DNA of 64,000 bases, taken from assembly GCF_004300825.1 (NCBI RefSeq), contig NZ_CP036250.1, positions 744,001 through 808,000 on the forward strand, in the 5' to 3' direction. The translations under genes and the position numbers were made by a program. This document shows, piece by piece, positions 37,077-44,715 of the stretch. Each line of letters starts with the position of its first letter. The stretch's first letter is position 1. The DNA comes from Egicoccus halophilus. Lineage in GTDB: Bacteria; Actinomycetota; Nitriliruptoria; Nitriliruptorales; Nitriliruptoraceae. Under the pieces are notes generated by a model. It saw only the letters and a list, made by a program, of their open reading frames with translations, was not told the DNA's origin and made no database searches.

Positions 37077-38372
37077 TCAGGATCGGGGCACGCGCAGGGC
37101 GGCCAACGAGCGGCTGAGTCCGGCGAACGTGCGCGGGTCCCACCCGGTCAGCTCGGCCCAGCGGTCGAGCCGGTAGGCGACGGTGTTGGCATGCAGGGAC
37201 AGCAAGCGGCCGGCCTGGCTCACGCTGAAGCCGGCGTCGGCGAACGCCCGCACGGCCTCGGCCAGGTGCGGGTGCCGCTGAGCGGCCCCGGCACCGTCGG
37301 CCAGCAGCGGCTCCAGGCGCTCGCGGGCGCCGGTCAGCGTCGCCCACAGCCAGGCGTCCTCGAACCGGCCGGTGCTCGACGCCGCCGTGACGGCGAGGGT
37401 CAGCTCGGCGTCCGTGAGCGAGGCGCGGGCGCCCCGCAGCCCGCGGCGCGTGGCGCCCAGCGCGACGGCTGCGGACGGGTAGGTGGAGCGGGCAGCGGCC
37501 GCGACCGCCGACTGCTCCGCGTCCTGCGACAGGCAGACGAGCTGGGTGCCGCGGGCGACCACCGCATGGCGGCCGGCACCGTCGTCCAGCGCGTGCTGCA
37601 GGTCGACGACGTCGAGGTCGACGTCGTCCACCCGGAGCACCGACACCAGGAACCCGCCGGCGGGGTCGAAGCCGAGGGAGGCGGCCAACCGCGGCACCTC
37701 GTCGCTGTCGAGATCCCCGCCGACGAGCAGTTCGACCAGGCGTTGTCGGGCACCGACCGTGCGGGCCTCCAGCGAGCGGACCGTGGACGCGTGCGACTCG
37801 GCGAGCGCGTCGGTGACCTCGTGGACCCACTGCCACACCAGGGTCGCGGCGGTGAGCAGCTGCGTCGCCGTCTCCGGCTGGTCGGCAGGCACGGCGTCGA
37901 CCAGCGCCAGCCACAGTTCGCGATAGCCGATGTGGTACGCCTTGATGACCGCGTCGACGGGCATGCCCTGGAGCGCCCGGCGCGACCCGAGCTCGCCGCG
38001 CACGGCCAGCTCGTCGTCACGCGGGGCCCGGTGTTCCGCCAGGCCGGCCAGGGTGTTCTGGATGTTGCGCAGCACGGAGTGGCGCAGGTCGCTGGTGGGG
38101 ACCAGCCCACGGCGGTAGGTCGGGATCTCGGCCTGGATGTCGTCGGTGACCCGGTCGGCGAGCGTGTCGAGCCGGCGCTCGACGCTGGCCGCCAGTTGGG
38201 CGATGCCCTCCCAGCCGTCGGGAATCGCGCGCCGTGACGACGCCGCGGCCGGCGGCACGCGCAGGTCGGCCGGCAGCAGGTCCCCGGTCGGCAACGCGGC
38301 GTCCTCGTCCGTCCGCGAGCGCGGCGCCTCCGCGTCGGTCCCCGTCGGCGGTCGGCCGGTCTGCTGGCTCAT
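37077..38372 (-). CDS. PucR-family transcriptional regulator
   Basis: The 431-residue protein (start MSQQTGRPP) has an N-terminal sensor-like region of ~150 residues, a central GGDEF-like/CdaR module (about 215-330), and the C-terminal PucR helix-turn-helix (AVRAFADAGFSVSQAGRLLSLHANTVAYRLDRWAELTG). PucR/CdaR proteins typically activate catabolic or transport genes in response to a metabolite. It is divergent from the Liv/acyl-CoA-ligase operon. Palindromes with a shared TCGTG-N5-CACGA core lie before both its own start and the operon, so it is the obvious candidate regulator (inference). Confidence 0.9.
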   Translation of the reverse strand: MSQQTGRPPTGTDAEAPRSRTDEDAALPTGDLLPADLRVPPAAASSRRAIPDGWEGIAQLAASVERRLDTLADRVTDDIQAEIPTYRRGLVPTSDLRHSVLRNIQNTLAGLAEHRAPRDDELAVRGELGSRRALQGMPVDAVIKAYHIGYRELWLALVDAVPADQPETATQLLTAATLVWQWVHEVTDALAESHASTVRSLEARTVGARQRLVELLVGGDLDSDEVPRLAASLGFDPAGGFLVSVLRVDDVDLDVVDLQHALDDGAGRHAVVARGTQLVCLSQDAEQSAVAAAARSTYPSAAVALGATRRGLRGARASLTDAELTLAVTAASSTGRFEDAWLWATLTGARERLEPLLADGAGAAQRHPHLAEAVRAFADAGFSVSQAGRLLSLHANTVAYRLDRWAELTGWDPRTFAGLSRSLAALRVPRS

Positions 38373-38393
38373 CGTGTGCTCCCGCCCGACACG

Positions 38394-38412
38394 CCTCGTG
38401 AATAGCACGAGG
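38394..38412. promoter_or_regulatory. Operator candidate 1, proximal to the PucR gene
   Basis: A perfect inverted repeat, CCTCGTG-AATAG-CACGAGG, lies 22 bases before the regulator start. Its core TCGTG-N5-CACGA is identical to that of the palindrome at 38536-38556. Confidence 0.6.
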
Positions 38413-38492
38413 TCTCCCAACCCGTGGTCGGTGATCCTACGAGTTGCCCCGTTGGTGCGTCCATCCCGGATTCGCCCGAACGCGCGAAGTCG

Positions 38493-38521
38493 TTGACACC
38501 CGAGTCGCCGCCCGGTACCAA
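38493..38521 (+). promoter_or_regulatory. Sigma-70-type promoter of the Liv operon
   Basis: TTGACA (38493-38498), a 17-base spacer and TACCAA (38516-38521) form the best -35/-10 pair seen in the window. Transcription would begin near 38528, just before operator candidate 2. Confidence 0.65.
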
Positions 38522-38535
38522 TCCGCACCGGGAGT

Positions 38536-38556
38536 GTTTCGTGGGAACCACGAAAC
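38536..38556. promoter_or_regulatory. Operator candidate 2, start of the Liv operon
   Basis: GTTTCGTGG-GAA-CCACGAAAC is a perfect 9-bp inverted repeat placed 14-35 bases downstream of the -10 box, where binding would block transcription. It shares the core TCGTG-N5-CACGA with the site at 38394. A second, imperfect palindrome centred on TCCGTACGGA spans 38563-38582. Confidence 0.6.
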
Positions 38557-38602
38557 GACGGGCCGGATCCGTACGGAACCGGGCCGTGGCTGGGAGGCCG
38601 CG

Positions 38603-39430
38603 GTGCTCGTCGTCGAGTGGTCGCACACGCTGGGAGAGCTCGTGCTGACCGTGCAGAATCTCGAGGTGGTCTACGAGGACGTCATCCTCGTGCTCAAGGG
38701 CGTGAGCATCGATGTCCCGAAGGGATCGATCGTGGCGCTGCTCGGGGCCAACGGCGCCGGCAAGACCACGGTGCTGCGGGCGATCACGGGGCTGCTCGAC
38801 ATCCACCGGGGCGAGGTGACCAAGGGCTCCATCACCTTCGACGGTGAGGCGATCCACCGGCTCGACGCGCCGAGCACGGTGGCCGCCGGCATCGGGCAGG
38901 TCATGGAGGGCCGCCGCGCGTTCGCCGAGTTCACGGTCGAGGAGAACCTGCGCATCGGCGCCCACACGGCCGACCGCGGCTCGGTGAACGCGGGCCTGGA
39001 CCGGGTCTTCACCCTGTTCCCGCGGCTCGCGGAGCGTCGCCGGCAGATGGCCGGCTACCTCTCGGGCGGCGAGCAGCAGATGCTGGTCATCGGTCGTGCG
39101 CTCATGGCGGACCCGAAGCTGCTGCTGCTCGACGAACCGTCCCTGGGGCTCGCACCGTTGATCGTGCAGCAGATCCGTGACCTCATCGTGGACATCAACC
39201 GTCAGGGAACGTCGGTCCTGCTCGTCGAGCAGAACGCCAACATGGCCCTGTCGATCGCCAGTCACGGCTACATCATGGAGACCGGCAAGGTCGTGATGGA
39301 CAAGCCGGCGGCCGTGCTGCGCGAGGACGAGGACGTACGCGAGTTCTATCTCGGCCGCCACGGCGGCGAGGAGGCGACCTCCTTCCGGGACGTCAAGCAC
39401 TACAAGCGACGGAAGCGCTGGTTGTCCTGA
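38603..39430 (+). CDS. livF: Liv-type ABC transporter ATPase (LivF-like)
   Basis: This ATPase has Walker A (GANGAGKTT), the signature LSGGEQQML, Walker B (LLLLDEPSLGLAPL) and the LivF-typical MEGRRAFAEFTVEENL. GTG 38603 follows GGGAGG at 5 bases and gives 275 residues. GTG 38642 (GGGAGAG upstream) gives a start closer to the usual family start, LTVQNLEVVYEDV. The C-terminal tail, TSFRDVKHYKRRKRW, is an extension rich in basic residues. It is first in the operon, downstream of the palindromic operator. Confidence 0.92.
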   Translation: MLVVEWSHTLGELVLTVQNLEVVYEDVILVLKGVSIDVPKGSIVALLGANGAGKTTVLRAITGLLDIHRGEVTKGSITFDGEAIHRLDAPSTVAAGIGQVMEGRRAFAEFTVEENLRIGAHTADRGSVNAGLDRVFTLFPRLAERRRQMAGYLSGGEQQMLVIGRALMADPKLLLLDEPSLGLAPLIVQQIRDLIVDINRQGTSVLLVEQNANMALSIASHGYIMETGKVVMDKPAAVLREDEDVREFYLGRHGGEEATSFRDVKHYKRRKRWLS

Positions 39431-39472
39431 CGGCGACGTCCACAGCCAGGCCCAGCGACGGGAGAGCGACGC

Positions 39473-40366
39473 GTGGCACAGATCCGACCGCTGTCGGAGG
39501 CCCTCACGGGGACCTCGGTGGACGTTCCCGCGGGGCAACCGGTCCTCCAGGTGGACGACCTCGTCCTGCGCTTCGGTGGCACGACGGCCGTCGGGGGGGT
39601 CAGCTTCGACGTGCAGCGCGGCGAGTTGTTCGCGGTCATCGGCCCCAACGGGGCGGGCAAGACGTCGATCTTCAACTGTCTCTCCGGCGTCTACCGGCCG
39701 CAGGAGGGGCGGGTGCGCTTCCTCGGTGAGGACCTGCTCGGGCTCAAGCCCGACGTCGTCGCCGACCGCGGTGTCGCCCGGATGTTCCAGAACATCGAGC
39801 TCTTCGACAACCTCACGGTGCTCGACAACCTCATGCTCGGCCGCCACCAGCACGTCGGGTACGGGATGCTGGCCGGCATGCTGTGGGTGGGGCGGGCCAA
39901 GCGCGCCGAGCTCGACAACCGGCGCATCGTCGAGGACATCATCGACTTCCTCGAGATCGAGGCGTTCCGCAAGCTGCCGGTGGGGATGTTGCCCTACGGC
40001 GTCAAGAAGCGGGTCGAACTCGGACGCGCGCTGGCGATGGAACCGAAGCTGCTGCTGCTCGACGAGCCGGTCGCCGGCATGAACGTCGAGGAGACCGAGG
40101 ACATGGCGCGGTTCATCCTCGACATCCGCACCGAGCTCGAACTGGCCATGATCATGGTCGAGCACGACATGGGCCTGGTCATGGACCTCGCCGACCGCAT
40201 CCTGGTCGTCGACTTCGGCAAGCCGATCGCACTCGGCACCCCCGACGTGGTGTCCAACGATCCCGAGGTGATCCGGGCCTACCTCGGCGAGGGCGACGAC
40301 GGTCCCGACCTGCAGACGGAGGCGGCCACCGCAGCCGCCGTGACGACCGAGGAGGCCGGACGATGA
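39473..40366 (+). CDS. livG: Liv-type ABC transporter ATPase (LivG-like)
   Basis: The 297-residue protein starts at GTG after GGGAGAG. It has Walker A (GPNGAGKTS), Walker B (LLLLDEPVAGMN) and the LivG-type end (MVEHDMGLVMDLADRILVVDFGKPIALGTP). In place of the usual LSYG signature it reads LPYGVKKRVELGRAL. The Ala/Thr-rich tail overlaps the acyl-CoA ligase start by 4 bp. It pairs with LivF to power the LivHM permease. Confidence 0.93.
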   Translation: MAQIRPLSEALTGTSVDVPAGQPVLQVDDLVLRFGGTTAVGGVSFDVQRGELFAVIGPNGAGKTSIFNCLSGVYRPQEGRVRFLGEDLLGLKPDVVADRGVARMFQNIELFDNLTVLDNLMLGRHQHVGYGMLAGMLWVGRAKRAELDNRRIVEDIIDFLEIEAFRKLPVGMLPYGVKKRVELGRALAMEPKLLLLDEPVAGMNVEETEDMARFILDIRTELELAMIMVEHDMGLVMDLADRILVVDFGKPIALGTPDVVSNDPEVIRAYLGEGDDGPDLQTEAATAAAVTTEEAGR

Positions 40367-42342
40367 GCGCGACCCTGGAACAGACCGCGTCCCGGGCCAG
40401 CGGCCCCCGCGGGATCCGGACCGTCCCGGCCCGCGTCCGTGAGCATGCCGAACGCGACCCGCAGCGGGTCTGCATGCGCGAGAAGCGCTACGGCATCTGG
40501 CAGGACATCACCTGGGCCGACTACTGGGAGCACGTCAGCGTCGTCGCCCACGCCCTGTGCGCCCTGGGCGTGCGGGCGGGTGACCGCGTGGCCGTCCACT
40601 CCGAGAACCGGCCCGAATGGCTCTACGGCGACGTCGGTGCGGTCGCGATCCGGGCCATCACGATGGGGCTGTACCCGACCAATCCCGCCACGGAGGTCGC
40701 CTACCTGCTGCGCGACTCGGGCAGTCGGGTGCTGATCGCCGAGGACCAGGAGCAGGTCGACAAGGCACTCGAGGTCGAGGCGCAGTGTCCCGACCTCGAA
40801 CACATCGTCTACCTCGAGCCCCGCGGCGTGCGCGAGTACGACCATCCCAAGCTGCTGGCGTGGGACGACTTCTTCGAGCAGGGGCGTGCCCACCGCGAAC
40901 AGCATCCGGACCTGCTCGAGCGCTGCGCCACCGAGGCCACCGAGGACGACGTCGTCACCCTGATCTACACCTCCGGGACGACCGGACCACCCAAGGGCGC
41001 GATGCTGACGGTGGCCAACGTCGAGTTCGCCATCGAGACGCTGGTGTCCGGTGGCGGGTTCTACAACCCGCCGGCGAGCCCGGATGACGTCATCCTCAGC
41101 TACCTGCCGTTGTGCCACGTCGCCGAGCGGGCCGCCACCGAGTGGGTCAACGCCGAGGCCGGGGTCACGGTCCACTTCGCCGAGTCGATCGAGACGGTGA
41201 CCGCGAACCTCAAGGAGGTGCAGCCGACGCTGTTCTTCGCGGTCCCCCGGATCTGGGAGAAGCTGCACGCCGGCATCCACATCAAGATGAACGCCGCCTC
41301 ACCGCTCAAGCGGGCCGTGTTCGGGTTCTGGATGCGCATCGCCAACCAGATCGGTGACGAACTGGTGCGCAACGACGGCCGCCACACCCCCCGGACCCGG
41401 CTGCTGTACGCGCTCGGCTACCCGTTCGTGTTCCGTGCCCTGCGCGATCGACTCGGACTGCGCAAGGTGCGTTCCGCGGGGTCGGGCGCCGCGCCGATCG
41501 CGCCGGAGGTGCTGAAGTTCTTCTTCGGCATCGGCGTGATCATCTACGAGATCTACGGCATGACCGAGAACGCCGCGGTCGGCACGGTCAACCGGCCCGG
41601 ACGCGTCAAGCTCGGCACCGTCGGCGAGCCGCAGCCCGGCATCGAACTGCGCATCGACGAGCAGACGGGCGAGATCCTCACCCGGCACCCGGGCGTGTTC
41701 GCCGGCTACTGGAACCTGCCGGACAAGACCGCCGAGACGATCGACGAGGACGGGTGGCTGCACACCGGCGACGTCGGGGAGTGGGTCGACGGCAGCCACG
41801 TCAAGATCGTCGACCGGATCAAGGACATCATCATCACCGCGGGTGGCAAGAACATCTCGCCCTCGGAAATCGAGAACTCGCTCAAGACCTCGCCGTTCGT
41901 CAAGGAGGCGGTGGTCATCGGCGACAAGCGGCCGTACCTGACCGCGCTGATCGGCATCGAGCTCGACACGGTCGGTGACTGGGCGCAGCGCCGGAAGCTG
42001 CCCTACACCACCTATCGGGACCTGTCGGAGAAGCGCGAGGTCCTCGAGCTGGTGCAGCGGGTCGTCGCGGAGACCAACGACAAGTTCGCGCGGGTGGAGA
42101 ACATCCGCAAGTTCCGCGTGATCCCCAAGGAACTCGACCACGAGGACGGCGAGCTCACGGCGACGCAGAAGGTCAAGCGCGCCTCGCTGCACGAGATGTT
42201 CGGCTACCTCGTCGACGACATGTACGCCAACCGCACCGAGCATGCCGGCGGCGACCTCGTCGACGTGCACACGCCGGCGGGTGACGAGCAGACCGAGGGT
42301 GCCGGCGCCGGCGCCGGACGCGGACAGGGGGTGGTCGCGTAG
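40363..42342 (+). CDS. AMP-forming long-chain acyl-CoA ligase-like enzyme
   Basis: This 659-residue adenylating enzyme starts at the ATGA overlap with livG. It has the AMP-binding signature LIYTSGTTGPPKGAML, the core YEIYGMTENAA, the hinge region HTGDVGEWVDG...VDRIKDIIITAGGKN, and a C-terminus that fits the long-chain (FAA1/bubblegum-like) branch. It would activate a carboxylate to its CoA ester at the cytoplasmic face. Sitting between Liv ATPase and permease genes, it suggests that the transported substrate is a carboxylic acid captured as a CoA thioester rather than an amino acid (inference). Confidence 0.92.
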   Translation: MSATLEQTASRASGPRGIRTVPARVREHAERDPQRVCMREKRYGIWQDITWADYWEHVSVVAHALCALGVRAGDRVAVHSENRPEWLYGDVGAVAIRAITMGLYPTNPATEVAYLLRDSGSRVLIAEDQEQVDKALEVEAQCPDLEHIVYLEPRGVREYDHPKLLAWDDFFEQGRAHREQHPDLLERCATEATEDDVVTLIYTSGTTGPPKGAMLTVANVEFAIETLVSGGGFYNPPASPDDVILSYLPLCHVAERAATEWVNAEAGVTVHFAESIETVTANLKEVQPTLFFAVPRIWEKLHAGIHIKMNAASPLKRAVFGFWMRIANQIGDELVRNDGRHTPRTRLLYALGYPFVFRALRDRLGLRKVRSAGSGAAPIAPEVLKFFFGIGVIIYEIYGMTENAAVGTVNRPGRVKLGTVGEPQPGIELRIDEQTGEILTRHPGVFAGYWNLPDKTAETIDEDGWLHTGDVGEWVDGSHVKIVDRIKDIIITAGGKNISPSEIENSLKTSPFVKEAVVIGDKRPYLTALIGIELDTVGDWAQRRKLPYTTYRDLSEKREVLELVQRVVAETNDKFARVENIRKFRVIPKELDHEDGELTATQKVKRASLHEMFGYLVDDMYANRTEHAGGDLVDVHTPAGDEQTEGAGAGAGRGQGVVA

Positions 42343-43241
42343 TGGAGGACCTGCTGACGATCCTCGTACGGGGTGTCGCCCAGGGCAGCGTGTACGCGCT
42401 GCTGGCGGCCGGTTTCGTGGTGATCTACCGCGCGACCGACGTGGTGAACTTCGCGCAACCGGCGCTGATGGTGCTCGGTGCCTATTTCACCGCCCTGTTC
42501 GTACGCACCTACGAGATCCCGTTCCCGCTCGCGATCCTCGGCTCGATCCTGGTCGTCGGCATGATCGGGGCCGCCTGTGAGCGCATCGCGCTGCGGCCCA
42601 TGGTCGGCGAGCCGCCGTTCAGCGCCGCGATGGTCACCGTCGGTGTCTTCCTGGTGCTCACGATCGTGGCCAACCGACTCATCGGCTCCAACGTGCTCAC
42701 CGTCGGTGACCCGTGGGGGCTGGACACGGCCGTGCTGGCCGGCGGGGTGCGCATGCGGGTCGCCGACGGCTGGCGCATCGCCCTGACCGCCGGGGCGTTC
42801 GCCGGGGTCGGACTGTTCCTCGCCCGCTCGCGGGTGGGGCTGGCGATGCGCGCCACCTCGCTGGACCAGGAGGTGGCCCTGGCGCAGGGCGTGAACGTCG
42901 GCCGCATGTTCGGACTGTCGTGGGCGATGGCCGGTGGCCTGGCCGGGTTGGCCGGGATGATGGTGGGCAGCGGTGGGCAGGGCGTGGACAACACCACGGC
43001 GTTCGTCGCGCTCAAGGCCCTGCCGGTGATCATCCTCGGCGGCCTGGACTCGCTCAAGGGGGCCTACATCGGCGGGCTGGTCATCGGCGTGGCGGAGGCC
43101 TTCACGCGGGCGAACTCGGCGGCGCTGACCGGCTACGTGGGTGCCAACGTCGACGTGGTCGTGCCCTACGTGATCATGATCCTGGTGCTGATGGTGCGGC
43201 CCTACGGCCTGTTCGGCACCCCGGAGGTCCAGCGCGTATGA
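42342..43241 (+). CDS. livH: Liv-type ABC permease (LivH-like)
   Basis: The 299-residue integral membrane protein starts at GTG overlapping the ligase stop by one base. It has about eight hydrophobic segments and the LivH motifs QGSVYALLAAGFVVIYRATDVVNFAQ near the N-terminus and ALPVIILGGLDSLKGAYIGGL near the end. It forms half of the permease channel with LivM. A 27-codon frame bridges it to livM. Confidence 0.94.
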   Translation: MEDLLTILVRGVAQGSVYALLAAGFVVIYRATDVVNFAQPALMVLGAYFTALFVRTYEIPFPLAILGSILVVGMIGAACERIALRPMVGEPPFSAAMVTVGVFLVLTIVANRLIGSNVLTVGDPWGLDTAVLAGGVRMRVADGWRIALTAGAFAGVGLFLARSRVGLAMRATSLDQEVALAQGVNVGRMFGLSWAMAGGLAGLAGMMVGSGGQGVDNTTAFVALKALPVIILGGLDSLKGAYIGGLVIGVAEAFTRANSAALTGYVGANVDVVVPYVIMILVLMVRPYGLFGTPEVQRV

Positions 43242-43321
43242 GCAGCGACCACCGCGGACACCGGCGCGGCACGCGTGGCGGGGGCACGGCCGCCGTCGCG
43301 GTCGGACAGGAGCGGGCATGA
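43238..43321 (+). CDS. 27-aa bridging micro-ORF between livH and livM
   Basis: ATG 43238 overlaps the livH stop (ATGA), and the TGA at 43319 overlaps the livM ATG (ATGA). The 27-residue product (MSSDHRGHRRGTRGGGTAAV...) is basic and low-complexity with no recognisable fold. Its role, if translated, is more likely translational coupling across the gap than a protein function. The double overlap could also be chance. Confidence 0.3.
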   Translation: MSSDHRGHRRGTRGGGTAAVAVGQERA

Positions 43322-44481
43322 CCGAGCGTCGCACGTCACCGATCGGCAACCGGCGGGCCGTGACCCTGCGGGGGCGACCCGAGCTCTACACCGACTACGC
43401 GACCGACCAGGCGATGCTCAACACGCCGGCCAAGCGGGCCTGGACGGCGTTGCTGGTCGTCGGCCTGCTCGCGGCTCCGTTCTTCCTCGGCCGGGACCTG
43501 ACCAGCCTGCTCACCACCGTGTTCATCTTCGGCATCGGGGCGATCGGGCTCAACCTCGTCACCGGCTACGCCGGCCAGGTGTCGCTCGGGCACGCGTTCT
43601 TCGTCGGACTCGGGGCCTACACCGCGGCGTTCGTCGGCAACGAACCGACCGGATCGTTGCGGGGCCTGGGCCTCGAGCTGTGGGTCTGGCTGCCGCTGGC
43701 CGGGCTCGTGCCGGCCGTCGTCGGCTTCCTGGTCGCGCCGATCGCGGCCCGGGTGCGCGGGCTCTACCTCGCGATCCTGACCCTCGGCCTGGTGTTCATC
43801 GGCGACCACGTCTTCAAGGAGGCCCGCACCTTCACCGGTGGGCCCGGCGTGGGACGTCGCGCCGCCGCCCCGATCGTCGGGGGGCTGGACCTCAGCCGGC
43901 GACAGGAGTTCTTCGGCGTCACCTTCGAGGGCGCCGACCTGTTCTACCTGCTGTGCTTCGTGCTGCTGTTGGTCGCGGCGGTGCTGGCCCGCAACCTGGC
44001 CCGCTCGAAGGCCGGGCGCGCCTTCGCCGCCGTCCGTGACCGCGACATCGCGGCCGAGGTCATGGGCGTGCCGCTGACGCGGACCAAGGTGCTCGCGTTC
44101 ACCATCTCCTCGTTCTACGCCGGTGTCTGCGGCGGTCTGCTCGCGATCACCTACGGCGTGATCGAACCCGCCAGCTTCGACCTGCTGCTCTCGGTCGACT
44201 TCCTCGCGATGATCCTGATCGGCGGCGTGGCGACCATCAGCGGCTCGCTGGCCGGAGCGGCGTTCGTGGTGCTCCTGCCACGCCTGGTGCAGACCTACGC
44301 CCACTACGTCCCGGGCATCAGCCGCGGATCGACCGGAGACGGGCTGCTGACCGTGTTCCAGTTCGAGGGGCTGCTGTTCGGCGCGCTGATCGTGGCCTTC
44401 ATCGTCCTCGAGCCGCGGGGGCTGTACGGCCTGTGGCTGCGGGTCCGCAACTACTGGAAGGCCTGGCCCTTCTCGTACTGA
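43318..44481 (+). CDS. livM: Liv-type ABC permease (LivM-like)
   Basis: This 387-residue membrane protein has the LivM motifs GIGAIGLNLVTGYAGQVSLGHAFFVGLGAYTAA and AFAAVRDRDIAAEVMGVPLTRTKVLAFTIS, plus LIGGVATISGSLAGAAFVVLLP. It has about nine transmembrane helices and a ~50-residue cytoplasmic N-terminus. It completes the permease with LivH. The substrate-binding lipoprotein gene follows after 234 bp with its own likely promoter. Confidence 0.94.
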   Translation: MTERRTSPIGNRRAVTLRGRPELYTDYATDQAMLNTPAKRAWTALLVVGLLAAPFFLGRDLTSLLTTVFIFGIGAIGLNLVTGYAGQVSLGHAFFVGLGAYTAAFVGNEPTGSLRGLGLELWVWLPLAGLVPAVVGFLVAPIAARVRGLYLAILTLGLVFIGDHVFKEARTFTGGPGVGRRAAAPIVGGLDLSRRQEFFGVTFEGADLFYLLCFVLLLVAAVLARNLARSKAGRAFAAVRDRDIAAEVMGVPLTRTKVLAFTISSFYAGVCGGLLAITYGVIEPASFDLLLSVDFLAMILIGGVATISGSLAGAAFVVLLPRLVQTYAHYVPGISRGSTGDGLLTVFQFEGLLFGALIVAFIVLEPRGLYGLWLRVRNYWKAWPFSY

Positions 44482-44715
44482 GACGCGATCTCGCGCCGGC
44501 GACGCGGAGAACCCGGCCCGGTCGGGCGCGCCGACGTCTACGCTCGATGATCTACGACCCATGTAGTACTCCTCCCGCCGCCGTACCGGTGGACGGAAGG
44601 GGAGGCAGGCGTCGCACGGCCCGGCCGGGAACCGGGTCGGCACGACGGCAGTTCTCGTCCGCCCCGCTCGGGTCGGACGTCGGGAGACCCTTCAGACGAC
44701 AGAGAGGACGAAGGG
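44482..44715 (+). promoter_or_regulatory. Intergenic region before the binding-protein gene
   Basis: This 234-bp gap contains an AT-richer patch around 44548-44572 with a small inverted repeat CTAC-N7-GTAG (44552-44566), suggesting a separate promoter for the abundant binding protein. An RBS-like GAGAGGACGAAGG precedes the ATG. No TCGTG-N5-CACGA site is present here. Confidence 0.35.
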
